64,000 nucleotides of DNA from Rhizobium sp. Q54 (lineage in GTDB: Bacteria; Pseudomonadota; Alphaproteobacteria; Rhizobiales; Xanthobacteraceae). A model generated the notes under the pieces. That model ran no database searches. It was not told the DNA's origin and saw only the letters and a program-made list of their open reading frames with translations. The DNA is taken from the NCBI GenBank assembly GCA_945907045.1, contig CAMDSH010000009.1, positions 1 through 64,000 of the forward strand, written 5' to 3'. Position numbers and translations under genes: made by a program. The stretch's first letter is position 1, and each line of letters opens with the position of its first letter. Shown piece by piece: positions 54,832 through 63,618 of the stretch.

Positions 54832-56274
54832 ATGGCCGAAGACGCGCTCAACAATGTTGTGGAATGGTCCGTCTCCGAGCTTTCGGCGGCGCTCAAACGC
54901 ACGGTCGAGGACGCCTATGGCTTCGTGCGGGTGCGCGGCGAGGTGTCCGGCTTCAAGGGGGCCTCGCCCTCCGGTCATGTCTATTTCCGCCTGAAGGACG
55001 AGAAGGCGGTGCTCGAGGCCGTGGTCTGGAAGGGCGTCTGGGGCCGCATGAAGGTCAAGCCCGAAGAAGGGCTGGACGTGATCGTCTCCGGCAAGCTCAC
55101 GACTTTCGCCGGTTCGTCGAAATACCAGATCGTCGTCGATACGCTGGAGCCCGCGGGCGTCGGCGCGCTGATGAAGCTGCTCGAAGAACGCAAGAAGAAG
55201 CTGGCGACCGAAGGCTTGTTCGACGAATCGCGCAAGCAGCTGCTGCCGTATCTGCCGGAGGTGATCGGCGTCATTACATCGCCGACCGGCGCGGTAATCC
55301 GCGACATTCTGCATCGCCTCGCCGACCGCTTTCCGCGCCATGTGCTGGTGTGGCCGGTGCGCGTGCAGGGCGAGAACTCCGCGGCGGAAGTCGCCAATGC
55401 CATTCGCGGCTTCAACGCGCTGCCTGAAAAGGGAAAGATTCCGCGCCCTGACCTCATCATCGTTGCGCGCGGCGGCGGCTCGCTCGAAGACCTGTTGTCG
55501 TTCAGCGACGAGGCGGTGGTGCGCGCGGCGGCGGAGAGCATGATCCCGCTCATTTCCGCCGTTGGCCACGAGACCGACATTACGCTGATTGATTTCGCCG
55601 CCGACAGGCGCGCGCCGACGCCGACGGCGGCCGCCGAGATCGCGGTGCCGGTGCGCTCGGAATTGCTGGCGGAAATTTCCGCGCTGGCCTCGCGCCAGAT
55701 CAAGGGATGGTCGCGCGGCATGGAAGGCCGGCGCACCGAACTGCTCGCTGCCACGCGTGCGCTGCCGGCGGCGGACGAATTGCTGGCGATGCCGCGCCAG
55801 CGGCTGGATGCTTGTGCTGAGCGCTTGCCGCGCGCGCTTCGCGCCAACGCACAGCTTCACCGCACGCAATTCACGAAAGCCGCCGCGCAGCTCTCGCCGC
55901 GTCTGCTGCGCCAGCGCATCACGCGCGGCAAGGAGATCGTCACGGCGTTCTCCGACCGGCGCCAGCGCGCCTTCCGCGTTTATCTCGACCGGCGCACGCA
56001 GCGTTTCAAAAGCGCAGGGCAGTTGCTCTCGGCTTATTCCTATCGCGGCGTGCTGGCGCGCGGCTTTGCGCTGGTTCGCGACGGCGAGGGGCGTCCGCTG
56101 CGCGCAGCCGCGTCGATCACCAGTCGAATGCGACTCGACATCGAATTTTCCGACGGCCGCGTTGGCGCGGTGGCGGATGGCGAAGGCTCGCCGCCGCAGG
56201 CTGCGGTGAAGACTTCAAAGCGCGGCGGCGGGAGCGGGCCAAAAGGCGGACAGGGAAGTTTGTTCGGGTCATAA
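54832..56274 (+). CDS. xseA: Exodeoxyribonuclease VII large subunit
   Basis: A 480-aa nuclease subunit. The N-terminal OB-fold is [30 protein letters not shown]...[21 protein letters not shown], followed by [25 protein letters not shown] and the catalytic-region [22 protein letters not shown], then [26 protein letters not shown] coiled helical tail and a short C-terminal extension follow. ATG 54832 is preferred over upstream starts because it matches the family N-terminus. No xseB in the window. Confidence 0.95.
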   Translation: MAEDALNNVVEWSVSELSAALKRTVEDAYGFVRVRGEVSGFKGASPSGHVYFRLKDEKAVLEAVVWKGVWGRMKVKPEEGLDVIVSGKLTTFAGSSKYQIVVDTLEPAGVGALMKLLEERKKKLATEGLFDESRKQLLPYLPEVIGVITSPTGAVIRDILHRLADRFPRHVLVWPVRVQGENSAAEVANAIRGFNALPEKGKIPRPDLIIVARGGGSLEDLLSFSDEAVVRAAAESMIPLISAVGHETDITLIDFAADRRAPTPTAAAEIAVPVRSELLAEISALASRQIKGWSRGMEGRRTELLAATRALPAADELLAMPRQRLDACAERLPRALRANAQLHRTQFTKAAAQLSPRLLRQRITRGKEIVTAFSDRRQRAFRVYLDRRTQRFKSAGQLLSAYSYRGVLARGFALVRDGEGRPLRAAASITSRMRLDIEFSDGRVGAVADGEGSPPQAAVKTSKRGGGSGPKGGQGSLFGS

Positions 56275-56284
56275 ACTTTTCCTG

Positions 56285-56333
56285 ACGCGTGGCCTTGTCC
56301 GAAAACCGGTTCCCACTTTTCGGGACCACGCGC
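56285..56333. repeat. Dispersed rhizobial intergenic repeat (RIME-like)
   Basis: GCGTGGCC and CCACGCGC flank CCGAAAACCGGTTCCCACTTTTCGGG; the inner CCGAAAA...TTTTCGG also pairs. Variants of this sequence are common between genes in Hyphomicrobiales. It lies between convergent xseA and the TonB receptor gene and may serve as a bidirectional terminator. Confidence 0.8.
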
Positions 56334-56334
56334 T

Positions 56335-58545
56335 TTAATGCTTCACCGTCGTGAACAGCCGCACGCTTGCCCCCGGCATTAGCACTTCATCTTTCGTGTA
56401 GGAGACGTGGTTGCGCATCGCCTCGTTGAGCAGATTGCTGCCGGCGATGCCGAACGACACTTCGCTCAGGTCATTGCCCCCCGGCTTCGCCGGTTTCCAT
56501 TTGTAGCTCAGCTCCGCGCGCAGATCGTTGTAGCCGGGTGTTGCGGTCTCTCCGATGGGAGCGATGTCGTTCTGCGCGAAGGCGTGCAGCAGCCGCACGC
56601 GCGCGAGCCAGCTGGCGTCGCGCCAGAACACGCCGCCCCCCAAGCGCACCGGCGGAATGCGCGGCACGTTGCTCCCGTCCGCGAACGTGGCGCGCACCAC
56701 ATCGAACTGGTTTTCGAGACCGAACATGCCGCTGCCGAGCGGCGCGAGGTCCCACTGGCTCTGGAATTCGCCGCCGCGGAACGCCGCGTCGGCCTGCGAA
56801 TAGATTGCCTCGTTGAGTTCGGCGGCGCCGGTGCAATCGCCGTTCTCATTGCAGGTGTTGCCGGTGAGCCGCCGGAAGATGAAGCCCTTGAACTTCGTGT
56901 AGTAGGCGGTGACTTCGAAACGGAAGGGTCCCTTGGATCGCCGCAAGCCGATTTCGATCGACTGCGCGGATTCAATTCCGAGACTTGTGTTGCCCTTGTC
57001 GAAGGTCGTCGTCGCATCGTGCATGCCGCCGGAGAACAGCTCAGCCGGTTTGGGCGCGCGTTCGACATATTGCGCGGTGACGCTGCCGGTAAGATCCCAC
57101 GCAAAATTCTGGATCAGGCCGGCGCTGGCGCTTTTCGGCGTGAAGCCAACTGAAGAAGGCGTGGAGGTCATCGTTCCAACAGGATCGAATTGCCGTCCGA
57201 TGCCGGAGAGGTCCACCTTCTCGATGCGCCCGGCGAGTTGCGCCTTGGTCGCGTTGCTGAACTTGAACTCGTTGAAGATATAACCGGCGATACGGCTGTT
57301 TTTGTTTGGGTCCCACAGGCCGGTCCCGTCGGGGCTGGGCGCGGTTAAGTCCTGATGCCCGCCTTGCACGCCGATCGCGGTGTTGAGCGAGGCAAAGCGC
57401 AGATCGAACGGCGCGAGTTGCGCCTCGACGCGGGCTTCCTGCTCTTTGTTGGTGAAGGTCTGCCGCACGCCGTCGCTGGCCAGATTCGTACTGTCCGCGA
57501 GTCCGATTTCGTTGTGCTTGTAGTCGGTGAATCCGCTCCAGAAACGAATGGCGTCAACGGCGGCATTGGGCGCGCGCCATTCTCCTTTGCTCAGGACCTT
57601 GGTCTGGTTGGCGTCGATGCGCGTCTTGTGATCCTCGCCGTCGATTCCGGGGATGCGATAGAGGCTATTGTTCTGGGTGACGGCGAGCCCGACGAATCCA
57701 TCGTTGAATATGTATGAGCCGCCGACCGCTTGCCCGTCGCTGCGCATGCTTGAGTTCGGCTGGCGGCCGTTGAAGGCACCCGGCTGCGTCGCGTTGGGCG
57801 CGCTGGCGGGATCGGGCGCGGTCAGATACGGATAGCGCGGCACGCGATAGTCGGATGTCGTGCGGCCGAAGGCATCGGCGTGGAAGGCGAAATTGGCCGC
57901 GCCCGCGTCGAGCAGCACCGCGCCGTCGATGCCGCTGTCGGCGGAGGTCGCTGCGCCGCGCAATTCGGTGCTGATCCCGCGTTTCGGGATCATCGCCGGG
58001 ATGCGGTTGTTGGACGTCTCCACCACGCCGCCGATCGCCTGCGAGCCGAAGCGCAGCGTCGCCGGTCCGCGTATCACTTCCACCTGGTCGGTGACGAGCG
58101 GATCGACTGGGACGAAATGATCCTCGCCGAGGTCGGACGCGCCGTTGGCGCCGATGCCGCCTTCCTGGATGCGGACGCGATTGGCATCGAGGCCGCGGAT
58201 GATCGGACGGCTGGACGCGCCGGGCGCGAAGCTCGATCCGGTGATGCCGGGTTTGCCAAACAGAAGATCGCCGAGCGTGCTTGCGCCGCTGCGCCGGATG
58301 TCGTCGTTCGGCACCACGGTGACGGTGGCGAATTGATCGGTGACGATGGGAAGCGTGCCCTGCAGCGGCACTTCATCGCCGCCCGGCGCAGATGGCCCCG
58401 GTGGCGGCGCGCGCCGGATCGGGCTCGGTGCGGTGACCACGACTTCCGGCAACATCACCTGCGCCTGCACGGTTAAATCCGGCGCGATGAACGGGATGAG
58501 CGCGGAAGTGGCCAGAACAAAGCCACGGCGGATATTCAACGGCAT
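56335..58545 (-). CDS. TonB-dependent outer-membrane receptor, metal type (ZnuD-like)
   Basis: A 736-aa receptor: signal peptide (1-28), plug domain with VVVTAPSP TonB box region (about 32-45), VIRGPATLRFGSQAIGGVVETSNNRIP (about 150-176, a pattern typical of the zinc/copper receptor group) and a 22-strand barrel ending ASVRLFTTVKH. GEDHFVPVDPLVTDQVEVIRGP and DPV.P.. blocks support a metal or small-chelate ligand. ATG 58545 has GGGAG six bases upstream. It is downstream of the DUF2946 gene (86-base gap) under a metalloregulator-like operator, so zinc or copper uptake is the best guess. Confidence 0.85.
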   Translation of the reverse strand: MPLNIRRGFVLATSALIPFIAPDLTVQAQVMLPEVVVTAPSPIRRAPPPGPSAPGGDEVPLQGTLPIVTDQFATVTVVPNDDIRRSGASTLGDLLFGKPGITGSSFAPGASSRPIIRGLDANRVRIQEGGIGANGASDLGEDHFVPVDPLVTDQVEVIRGPATLRFGSQAIGGVVETSNNRIPAMIPKRGISTELRGAATSADSGIDGAVLLDAGAANFAFHADAFGRTTSDYRVPRYPYLTAPDPASAPNATQPGAFNGRQPNSSMRSDGQAVGGSYIFNDGFVGLAVTQNNSLYRIPGIDGEDHKTRIDANQTKVLSKGEWRAPNAAVDAIRFWSGFTDYKHNEIGLADSTNLASDGVRQTFTNKEQEARVEAQLAPFDLRFASLNTAIGVQGGHQDLTAPSPDGTGLWDPNKNSRIAGYIFNEFKFSNATKAQLAGRIEKVDLSGIGRQFDPVGTMTSTPSSVGFTPKSASAGLIQNFAWDLTGSVTAQYVERAPKPAELFSGGMHDATTTFDKGNTSLGIESAQSIEIGLRRSKGPFRFEVTAYYTKFKGFIFRRLTGNTCNENGDCTGAAELNEAIYSQADAAFRGGEFQSQWDLAPLGSGMFGLENQFDVVRATFADGSNVPRIPPVRLGGGVFWRDASWLARVRLLHAFAQNDIAPIGETATPGYNDLRAELSYKWKPAKPGGNDLSEVSFGIAGSNLLNEAMRNHVSYTKDEVLMPGASVRLFTTVKH

Positions 58546-58631
58546 GAGAACTCCCAAAACCTGAAATCGCTTGCGTCGGGTCCCGGCGCGCTCCGATTGA
58601 GCACTGCCTCAGGACCGGCGAATGATCGATG

Positions 58632-58994
58632 TCAGGCTTGTGGAGGTGCGCGTGCTTGCGGGAGGTGGAGCTGGACCGCCGTGGAAAAACGAGCGGCGGT
58701 TATGCGCCATGCGGGCGTTGCATCCACTGGCGGCGCGATGGCCGGCGGCGGGGAGAGAACGAGCGTGGAAGCAAGATGGATGGTCGCGCAGATCGCGCAG
58801 TCGTCGTGCGCGATGCGGCCGTGATCTCTGTCCTGATGCGATGCTTCAGGCTCAGTGGCTTGCGTCTGGATCGATGCCGTTGGGGCCGGTGCGTCGCTGG
58901 AGTGGCTATGTGCGAAAGAAAGCGTGAGCTGCAGCGCGAGCGCGAACAGCGCCAGTGATCCGCTCCACTTTCTATTCACGCGAAACCAGCCCAT
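58632..58994 (-). CDS. DUF2946-family small protein
   Basis: A 120-aa protein with an N-terminal hydrophobic stretch (SGSLALFALALQLTLSFAHS, signal or anchor), a His/Asp-rich segment (HSHSSDAP, HQDRDHGRIAHDD) and the conserved DDCAICATIHLAS Cys pair of DUF2946. The residues available are metal-binding in character. Such genes often neighbour metal TonB receptors. The start is ATG 58994 with AGGGA nine bases upstream; a GTG at 59003 is too close to that SD. First gene of the receptor operon. Confidence 0.72.
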   Translation of the reverse strand: MGWFRVNRKWSGSLALFALALQLTLSFAHSHSSDAPAPTASIQTQATEPEASHQDRDHGRIAHDDCAICATIHLASTLVLSPPPAIAPPVDATPAWRITAARFSTAVQLHLPQARAPPQA

Positions 58995-59012
58995 CGCTCG
59001 CACGTCCCTAAA

Positions 59013-59027
59013 TGTAACATTGTAACA
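59013..59027. promoter_or_regulatory. Candidate metalloregulator operator of the DUF2946-TonB operon
   Basis: TGTAACATTGTAACA, symmetric at 12 of 15 positions and also an 8-base-spaced direct repeat of TGTTACA on the minus strand. It overlaps the -10 box (59025-59030) and the expected start point. AT-rich palindromes of this kind (TGTTAN5TAACA-like) are bound by Zur/Fur-family repressors in rhizobia; the regulator is not known here. Confidence 0.5.
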
Positions 59028-59052
59028 ATATCGCGGGAGGCTTGCCTGTCAA
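59025..59052 (-). promoter_or_regulatory. Sigma-70 promoter of the DUF2946-TonB operon
   Basis: On the minus strand TTGACA (59052-59047) is followed by a 16-base spacer and TATTGT (59030-59025), a full -35 and a 4/6 -10. The operator at 59013-59027 overlaps the -10, which would give repression when metal is abundant. Confidence 0.55.
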
Positions 59053-59076
59053 CGGGGCGGCGCCGGTTATTCGCAA

Positions 59077-59910
59077 TTACCGCGCCAGCCACTCCGGCAC
59101 GCGCTTGAAGGCGTCGGCGCGCGCGGCGGGATTGGTGCCGACATGCACGCGCCCGGCGGGATCGGGCGTGTTGGCGAGCCCCACGCGCTCATGGAAGGGG
59201 TAATTCTGCCGGTCGAAGTCGTGATAGGCGCCCGGATAGGTGACGAGCGAAGCGCGCGCGCTGCGGCCCTGCGCGCCAGCCACCATCTGCTCGCAGGCGT
59301 TCGCAGGCGTCCAGTCGTCCGCCGCGCCGATGAGGATGAGGGCCGGCAAGCGCGTGCTCCAGGCGGTGGCGCCAAGCCGGCGGCAATTCGGATAGAACGC
59401 GATCACCGAGCGGAAATCCGGCTTGGTGTCGGACGGCGTCGCTTTACGCGGGCGCACGGTCCACAGCGCGGTCGTCGCGCCATGCGACCAGCCGATGAGC
59501 GATATGCGCTCGCCGTTCACATAAGGCTGTGCTTGCAGCCAGTGCCGCGCGGCGTTGGCGTCGGCGATGCGCCCGCGCGATGCGCGCACGGGCCGCTCGC
59601 GCATCCGGCATTGCGAGCCAAGTCCGCGCGAACTGAAACTGTCGGGAAACACCACCGCGAACCCGGCGGCGGCGAGTGCCTCACCCCAGTCCTGATAGCG
59701 CGTCCGGATCGGCTGCTGGCCTTCCGCCAGCCCGTCGCAGGTATGCAGCGCGACGATGGCAGGGAACGGCCCATCTCCGGCGGGGCGGTAGAGGGTCGCC
59801 TTCAATTGGGTATCGCCGGCCGGGATTTCGATCTGCTCGGCGGCGCGGGCGGGGGCCGATGCGGCGGCAAATACCGCGGCGGCAGCGATCAAGACTGGCA
59901 TCCAACGCAT
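59077..59910 (-). CDS. Secreted dienelactone-hydrolase-like alpha/beta hydrolase
   Basis: A 277-aa periplasmic hydrolase with signal peptide (1-23, PARAAEQ). The triad is placed as Ser in ISLIGWSHGATTALW, Asp in IGAADDWTPAN and His in GAYHDFDRQNYPF. The layout is DLH family (dienelactone hydrolase / YdjP-like). Substrate unknown. It contains several Cys (HTCDG, SQCRM, PNCRR, NACEQ) that may form disulfides in the periplasm. Confidence 0.87.
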   Translation of the reverse strand: MRWMPVLIAAAAVFAAASAPARAAEQIEIPAGDTQLKATLYRPAGDGPFPAIVALHTCDGLAEGQQPIRTRYQDWGEALAAAGFAVVFPDSFSSRGLGSQCRMRERPVRASRGRIADANAARHWLQAQPYVNGERISLIGWSHGATTALWTVRPRKATPSDTKPDFRSVIAFYPNCRRLGATAWSTRLPALILIGAADDWTPANACEQMVAGAQGRSARASLVTYPGAYHDFDRQNYPFHERVGLANTPDPAGRVHVGTNPAARADAFKRVPEWLAR

Positions 59911-60065
59911 CGAGGGCCGCCGGCAAAAAGGGTAGCTGGCCCAAAGCCTAGCACGGCTGCGTGTAAATTGGGCGTCAACTCGGAGTGGTAGAATTAGGCT
60001 TCACGCGGGCCGTCGAATGATTATCTTAGGGGCTGACCGAATCCTGCGGGCTGGCGGAGGCCGAT

Positions 60066-60290
60066 GTGCTCAATCGATACGATCGCTTTTCGCCGCTGAG
60101 CGGCGAGGCCGAGATCAAATATCTCGATGGCGACTTCCGCGTCGTGCGCCCAGGGGCCTTCGTGCGCTGCGCCGTTACCGGCGTTCCCATTCCGCTCGAA
60201 GAGCTGAAATACTGGAGCGTGGATTTGCAGGAGCCCTACGCGACGCCTGAAGCCGTGCTGCAGCGGCAAAAGGGCAAACGCGGGAAATAG
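60066..60290 (+). CDS. DUF2093 family protein
   Basis: A 74-aa protein with NRYDRFSPLSGEAEIKYLDGDFRVVRPGAFVRCAVTG and IPLEELKYWSVDLQEPY, matching DUF2093, a small alphaproteobacterial family of unknown function. Starts with GTG at 60066; GGAGG lies seven bases upstream. It converges on lpxK, four bases apart. No membrane segment. Confidence 0.85.
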   Translation: MLNRYDRFSPLSGEAEIKYLDGDFRVVRPGAFVRCAVTGVPIPLEELKYWSVDLQEPYATPEAVLQRQKGKRGK

Positions 60291-60294
60291 CCGC

Positions 60295-61299
60295 TCAGGC
60301 GCTTCGCGCGATTTTATCCAGCAAGAATTTCTCAAAACCGCTTTCGTCTTCCAGAGCCAGCATCACCGGCAGCGCCTGCGAGCGGGCCATCAGCGCCGCC
60401 AGCGCATCGTCCCCCGCCATGCGGGCGCGGTCCTTCTCGGTGGTCAGCAGCTTGAGGTCGCCGTGCTCGGCCTGCGCGATCAGCGCGGCTGCGTCCGCCG
60501 CCGTGTAGCGGTGATGATCGGGATAAGCCTTTTCCACCGGCGCGTCGATGCCGGCGGCTTTCAACGTCGCGAAGAACTTTTCCGGATCGCCGATGCCCGC
60601 GAACGCGAGCACCTTGCGCTTGGCGAGCGCCGCGATGGCCGCGCGATCCGGCTCCAGCATTGCGTGAAACACGGGAATCCGGCGCGTATCCGCCGCCGCG
60701 ATGACATCCGTCGCACCTGAAATCTTTCCGATCACGAGCAGTGCGTGCGTGCGTTCAAGCTGCGCGGCGAGCGGAGCCCGCAACGGTCCCGCTGGAAAAA
60801 CGCAACCATTGCCCACGCCGCGCTTCCCATCGACAACCGCGAGGGCGAGATTTTTCTCGAGCGAAGGGTTTTGCAACCCGTCGTCCATCACCACGACATT
60901 GGCGCCAGCGCCTTTTGCGACCTCGGCTCCGGCGGCTCGGTCGTGCGCTACAATAGTTGGCGCGATGCGGGCGAGCAGCAGTGGCTCGTCGCCGACATCC
61001 TCCGCGCGGTGCGCTTTCGCATCGACGCGCACCGGCCCTTTGAGCCGCCCGCCATAGCCGCGCGTGAGGAAACAGGGACGCTCGCCTCTGGCGATCAGCA
61101 ATTGTGCAATCGCCATCGCGGTGGGAGTTTTTCCGCTGCCGCCGAGGGTGAAATTGCCGACGCAAATCACGGGCAGCGCCGCGTGCGCACCCGGCCGGGC
61201 CATGCGCTGTGCCGCGACGGCGCCATACAACGCGGCGAACGGCGCGAGCAGGCCGGAATACGTTCCACGCTCCTGCCACCAGAACGAAGGTTCACGCAT
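60295..61299 (-). CDS. lpxK: Tetraacyldisaccharide 4'-kinase
   Basis: A 334-aa membrane-associated kinase that phosphorylates the lipid A disaccharide. The P-loop is VICVGNFTLGGSGKTPTAMA (about residues 45-64), with VVMDDGLQNPSL (Asp-Asp catalytic) and an N-terminal hydrophobic region (LLAPFAALYGAVAAQRM). ATG 61299 gives MREPSFWWQ, the usual start; the frame extends upstream to 61359 inside waaA. It overlaps the waaA end by 8 bases, so the two are coupled. Confidence 0.96.
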   Translation of the reverse strand: MREPSFWWQERGTYSGLLAPFAALYGAVAAQRMARPGAHAALPVICVGNFTLGGSGKTPTAMAIAQLLIARGERPCFLTRGYGGRLKGPVRVDAKAHRAEDVGDEPLLLARIAPTIVAHDRAAGAEVAKGAGANVVVMDDGLQNPSLEKNLALAVVDGKRGVGNGCVFPAGPLRAPLAAQLERTHALLVIGKISGATDVIAAADTRRIPVFHAMLEPDRAAIAALAKRKVLAFAGIGDPEKFFATLKAAGIDAPVEKAYPDHHRYTAADAAALIAQAEHGDLKLLTTEKDRARMAGDDALAALMARSQALPVMLALEDESGFEKFLLDKIARSA

Positions 61300-62590
61300 G
61301 GCTTTGCTCGATACGCAACTGCATGAGATAGGGATCAAGCGCGCCGAGCGTGCGGTCAAGCGCGCCGCCGAGCGCCTCCACCGTCACGCGTGCAGCATCG
61401 GCGACACGCGCGCGCGCGGCGGGATCGCTGAGCAACGCTCCGAGCCGCATGGTGAGGGCTTCGGCGTCCTCCACCCGTTCGGCGCCGCGCGCCTGATCGA
61501 GCGCGGCGTAGATGTCGGTGAAATTTCCAACATGCGGTCCGTGCAGCAAGGCCGCGCCCAGCTTGGCGGCCTCGATCGGGTTCTGCCCGCCGTGGCGCAC
61601 CAGCGAGCCGCCGATGAAGACGATGGTGGCCAGGCGATAAAGCAGGCCAAGCTCTCCGACCGTGTCGGCGATGTAGACATCCGTTTTGGCGTCGAGCGGT
61701 TGGCCGCGCGAGCGCAGCGAGGCATTGAGGCCGGCGGCGGCGGCGATCTCGGCGATGCCGGGACCGCGCTCGGGATGCCGCGGCGCCAGCAGGAGCAGCA
61801 GGCTGGGAAAACTTTGCCGCAGCCGTCTGAATGAATCCATCAGCATGGCTTCTTCGCCCGGATGCGTTGAAGCCGCCGCAATCACCGGACGCTTGCCGAT
61901 CGCCGCACGCGCCGATTGCAGCATGATGTCGCTGGCGGGCGGGGCGGGGACGTCGAGCTTGAGATTGCCGGTTGTGATGATGCGCGGCGCGCCCAGTTCG
62001 CCGAAGCGCTCCGCGTCATCGCGCGTGCGCGCAAGGCACAGATCGAAACGCCCCAGCAGGCCTGCGATCATCCCGCGCATATAGCGCCAGCGCTGGAACG
62101 AGGATTCCGACAGCCGCCCGTTCACCAAAATCATCGGCACGCCGCGGCTGGTGCTCTCCAGAATAAGATTCGGCCACAGATCGGATTCGACGAACAGCGC
62201 GAGGTTCGGGCGCCAGTGATCGAGAAAGCGCGACACGAAACGCGGCGTATCGAGCGGGACGAACTGGTGGATGACGCCGCGCGGCAGCCGTTGCTGCGCG
62301 AGCCGGGCGGAGGTGATCGTTCCCGAGGTCACCAGCACGCCGACGCCGCGCGCGCGGATGCGCTCGACCAGCGGAAAGGCGGTCATCAGTTCGCCGACGC
62401 TTGCGCCGTGCACCCAGACCAGCGGCCCGCGCGGGCGCGGAATTTTGCTCCTGCCGCGCCGCTCGTCCATCCGTGCCGGATGTTCCTTGCCGCGCCTGCG
62501 GCGATAGGTGAGCAGGATCGGCGTCAAAGGCTCCGCGGCTGCGCTCAGCAACCGGTACGCGCGAAGCGCCAGCGGTACGCGCTCAATCAC
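61292..62590 (-). CDS. waaA: 3-deoxy-D-manno-octulosonic acid (Kdo) transferase
   Basis: A 432-aa GT30 enzyme that attaches Kdo to lipid A precursor. It shows GPLVWVHGASVGELMTAFPLVE, VLVTSGTITSARLA, LALFVESDLWPNLI, and the C-terminal nucleotide-binding HGGQNPIEAAKLGAALLHGPHVGNF. I choose GTG 62590 with GGAGA nine bases upstream, which overlaps the upstream acyltransferase by 8 bases; ATG 62623 would lengthen that overlap and lacks an SD. N-terminal membrane helix. Confidence 0.95.
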   Translation of the reverse strand: MIERVPLALRAYRLLSAAAEPLTPILLTYRRRRGKEHPARMDERRGRSKIPRPRGPLVWVHGASVGELMTAFPLVERIRARGVGVLVTSGTITSARLAQQRLPRGVIHQFVPLDTPRFVSRFLDHWRPNLALFVESDLWPNLILESTSRGVPMILVNGRLSESSFQRWRYMRGMIAGLLGRFDLCLARTRDDAERFGELGAPRIITTGNLKLDVPAPPASDIMLQSARAAIGKRPVIAAASTHPGEEAMLMDSFRRLRQSFPSLLLLLAPRHPERGPGIAEIAAAAGLNASLRSRGQPLDAKTDVYIADTVGELGLLYRLATIVFIGGSLVRHGGQNPIEAAKLGAALLHGPHVGNFTDIYAALDQARGAERVEDAEALTMRLGALLSDPAARARVADAARVTVEALGGALDRTLGALDPYLMQLRIEQSHA

Positions 62591-63299
62591 GGCTGCCGTC
62601 TCCGCGCCGGTCGACGATTTCATAGGCGCGCGCTGTGACCTTATTGAGCGCGTTCTCGACCTCGATCCGCGCCGCTTCCAGCGTGGCGGCATCGGCATCC
62701 GGCGGCACGCGGATCGGCTTACCGGCGACGATCGCGCCGCGGCTGAACGGAAGATTGATCGCGCTGCGATCCCAGTTGTTCAACTGGATGCGGCGGCTGG
62801 TGACCACCGCGGCGGGGAAAATAGGCCGGCCCGAGTGTTGCGCCAGCTTGACGATGCCGAGGCCGGCGACGCGCGAAACCTTCGGCACGTCGGCGGTCAC
62901 GGCGATGTTGTAGTTTTCCTGCAAGGCCTGAATCATCGCCTTGAACGAAACCGCGCCGCCCTTGCGATGAAAGTCGGTTCCATGGGTGCCTGAGCCGCGA
63001 ATGGTTCCGACCCCGAGCCGTTCGGCGGCGATGGCGTTGATCTCGCCGTCGCGATGCAGCGAGATCAAAACCTTGACGCGATGATGCTCGTGCCTGGCGA
63101 AGGGCATCATAAAATGCTGGCCGTGCCACATGGTGACGATGACAGGCAGATCGCCTTCGACGCTCCCATAGATGTTCTCCGGCTCGACGGTGAACCGGCT
63201 GGTGTTCCAGACCAGGCGAAGATACCACGCGGCCGTCACCCCCAGCGCTTTTTGCACCGAGGGAGCTTTCGTCAAACGCTTGAGAGACAGGATCCGCAA
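62583..63299 (-). CDS. DUF374 lysophospholipid/lipid A acyltransferase-like protein
   Basis: A 238-aa protein of the DUF374 (LPLAT-like) family. The acyltransferase elements are VTMWHGQHFMMPFARHEHH (His near the start), IRGSGTHGTDFHRKGGAVSF and the EN..IAVTADVPKVSRVAGLGIVKLAQ stretch. It lacks a classic HxxxxD but keeps a WHGQ motif typical of DUF374. It begins with TTG at 63299. By context it probably adds an acyl chain to lipid A or a related lipid. Confidence 0.85.
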   Translation of the reverse strand: MRILSLKRLTKAPSVQKALGVTAAWYLRLVWNTSRFTVEPENIYGSVEGDLPVIVTMWHGQHFMMPFARHEHHRVKVLISLHRDGEINAIAAERLGVGTIRGSGTHGTDFHRKGGAVSFKAMIQALQENYNIAVTADVPKVSRVAGLGIVKLAQHSGRPIFPAAVVTSRRIQLNNWDRSAINLPFSRGAIVAGKPIRVPPDADAATLEAARIEVENALNKVTARAYEIVDRRGDGSRD

Positions 63300-63307
63300 A
63301 ATTCTGC

Positions 63308-63559
63308 TCAGCCCGCCGGCCGGGGGGCGCTGTCCGGATCGAGCAGCCGGTGCAGGTGGACGATGAAGTAGCGCATATGCGCGTTATCGACGGTGCGCTG
63401 CGCCTTCGCCTTCCAGGCGCTGTAGGCGGTGGCGTAATTGGGATAGACGCCTACGATATCGATCTTGTCGAGGTCCTTGAATTCGGTTTCGTCGAGACTG
63501 GAAAGCTCGCCGCCAAGGACGAGATGGAGCAACTGCTTGCCGGGTGTTTTTTCGGGCAT
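63308..63559 (-). CDS. DUF4170 family protein
   Basis: An 83-aa cytosolic protein, MPEKTPGKQLLHLVLGGELSSLDETEFKDL and VGVYPNYATAYSAWKAKAQRTVDNAHMRYFIVHLHRLLDP, matching DUF4170, a family often found beside CysQ-like genes in this order. No function known. Sits between the CysQ-like gene and the acyltransferase gene (8-base gap) in the lipid A operon. Confidence 0.85.
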   Translation of the reverse strand: MPEKTPGKQLLHLVLGGELSSLDETEFKDLDKIDIVGVYPNYATAYSAWKAKAQRTVDNAHMRYFIVHLHRLLDPDSAPRPAG

Positions 63560-63618
63560 GGTCAGATCCTACTGCAGATCCGGCGATTGAACGAACGCGG
63601 GGTGATGCGAATTCGCCC

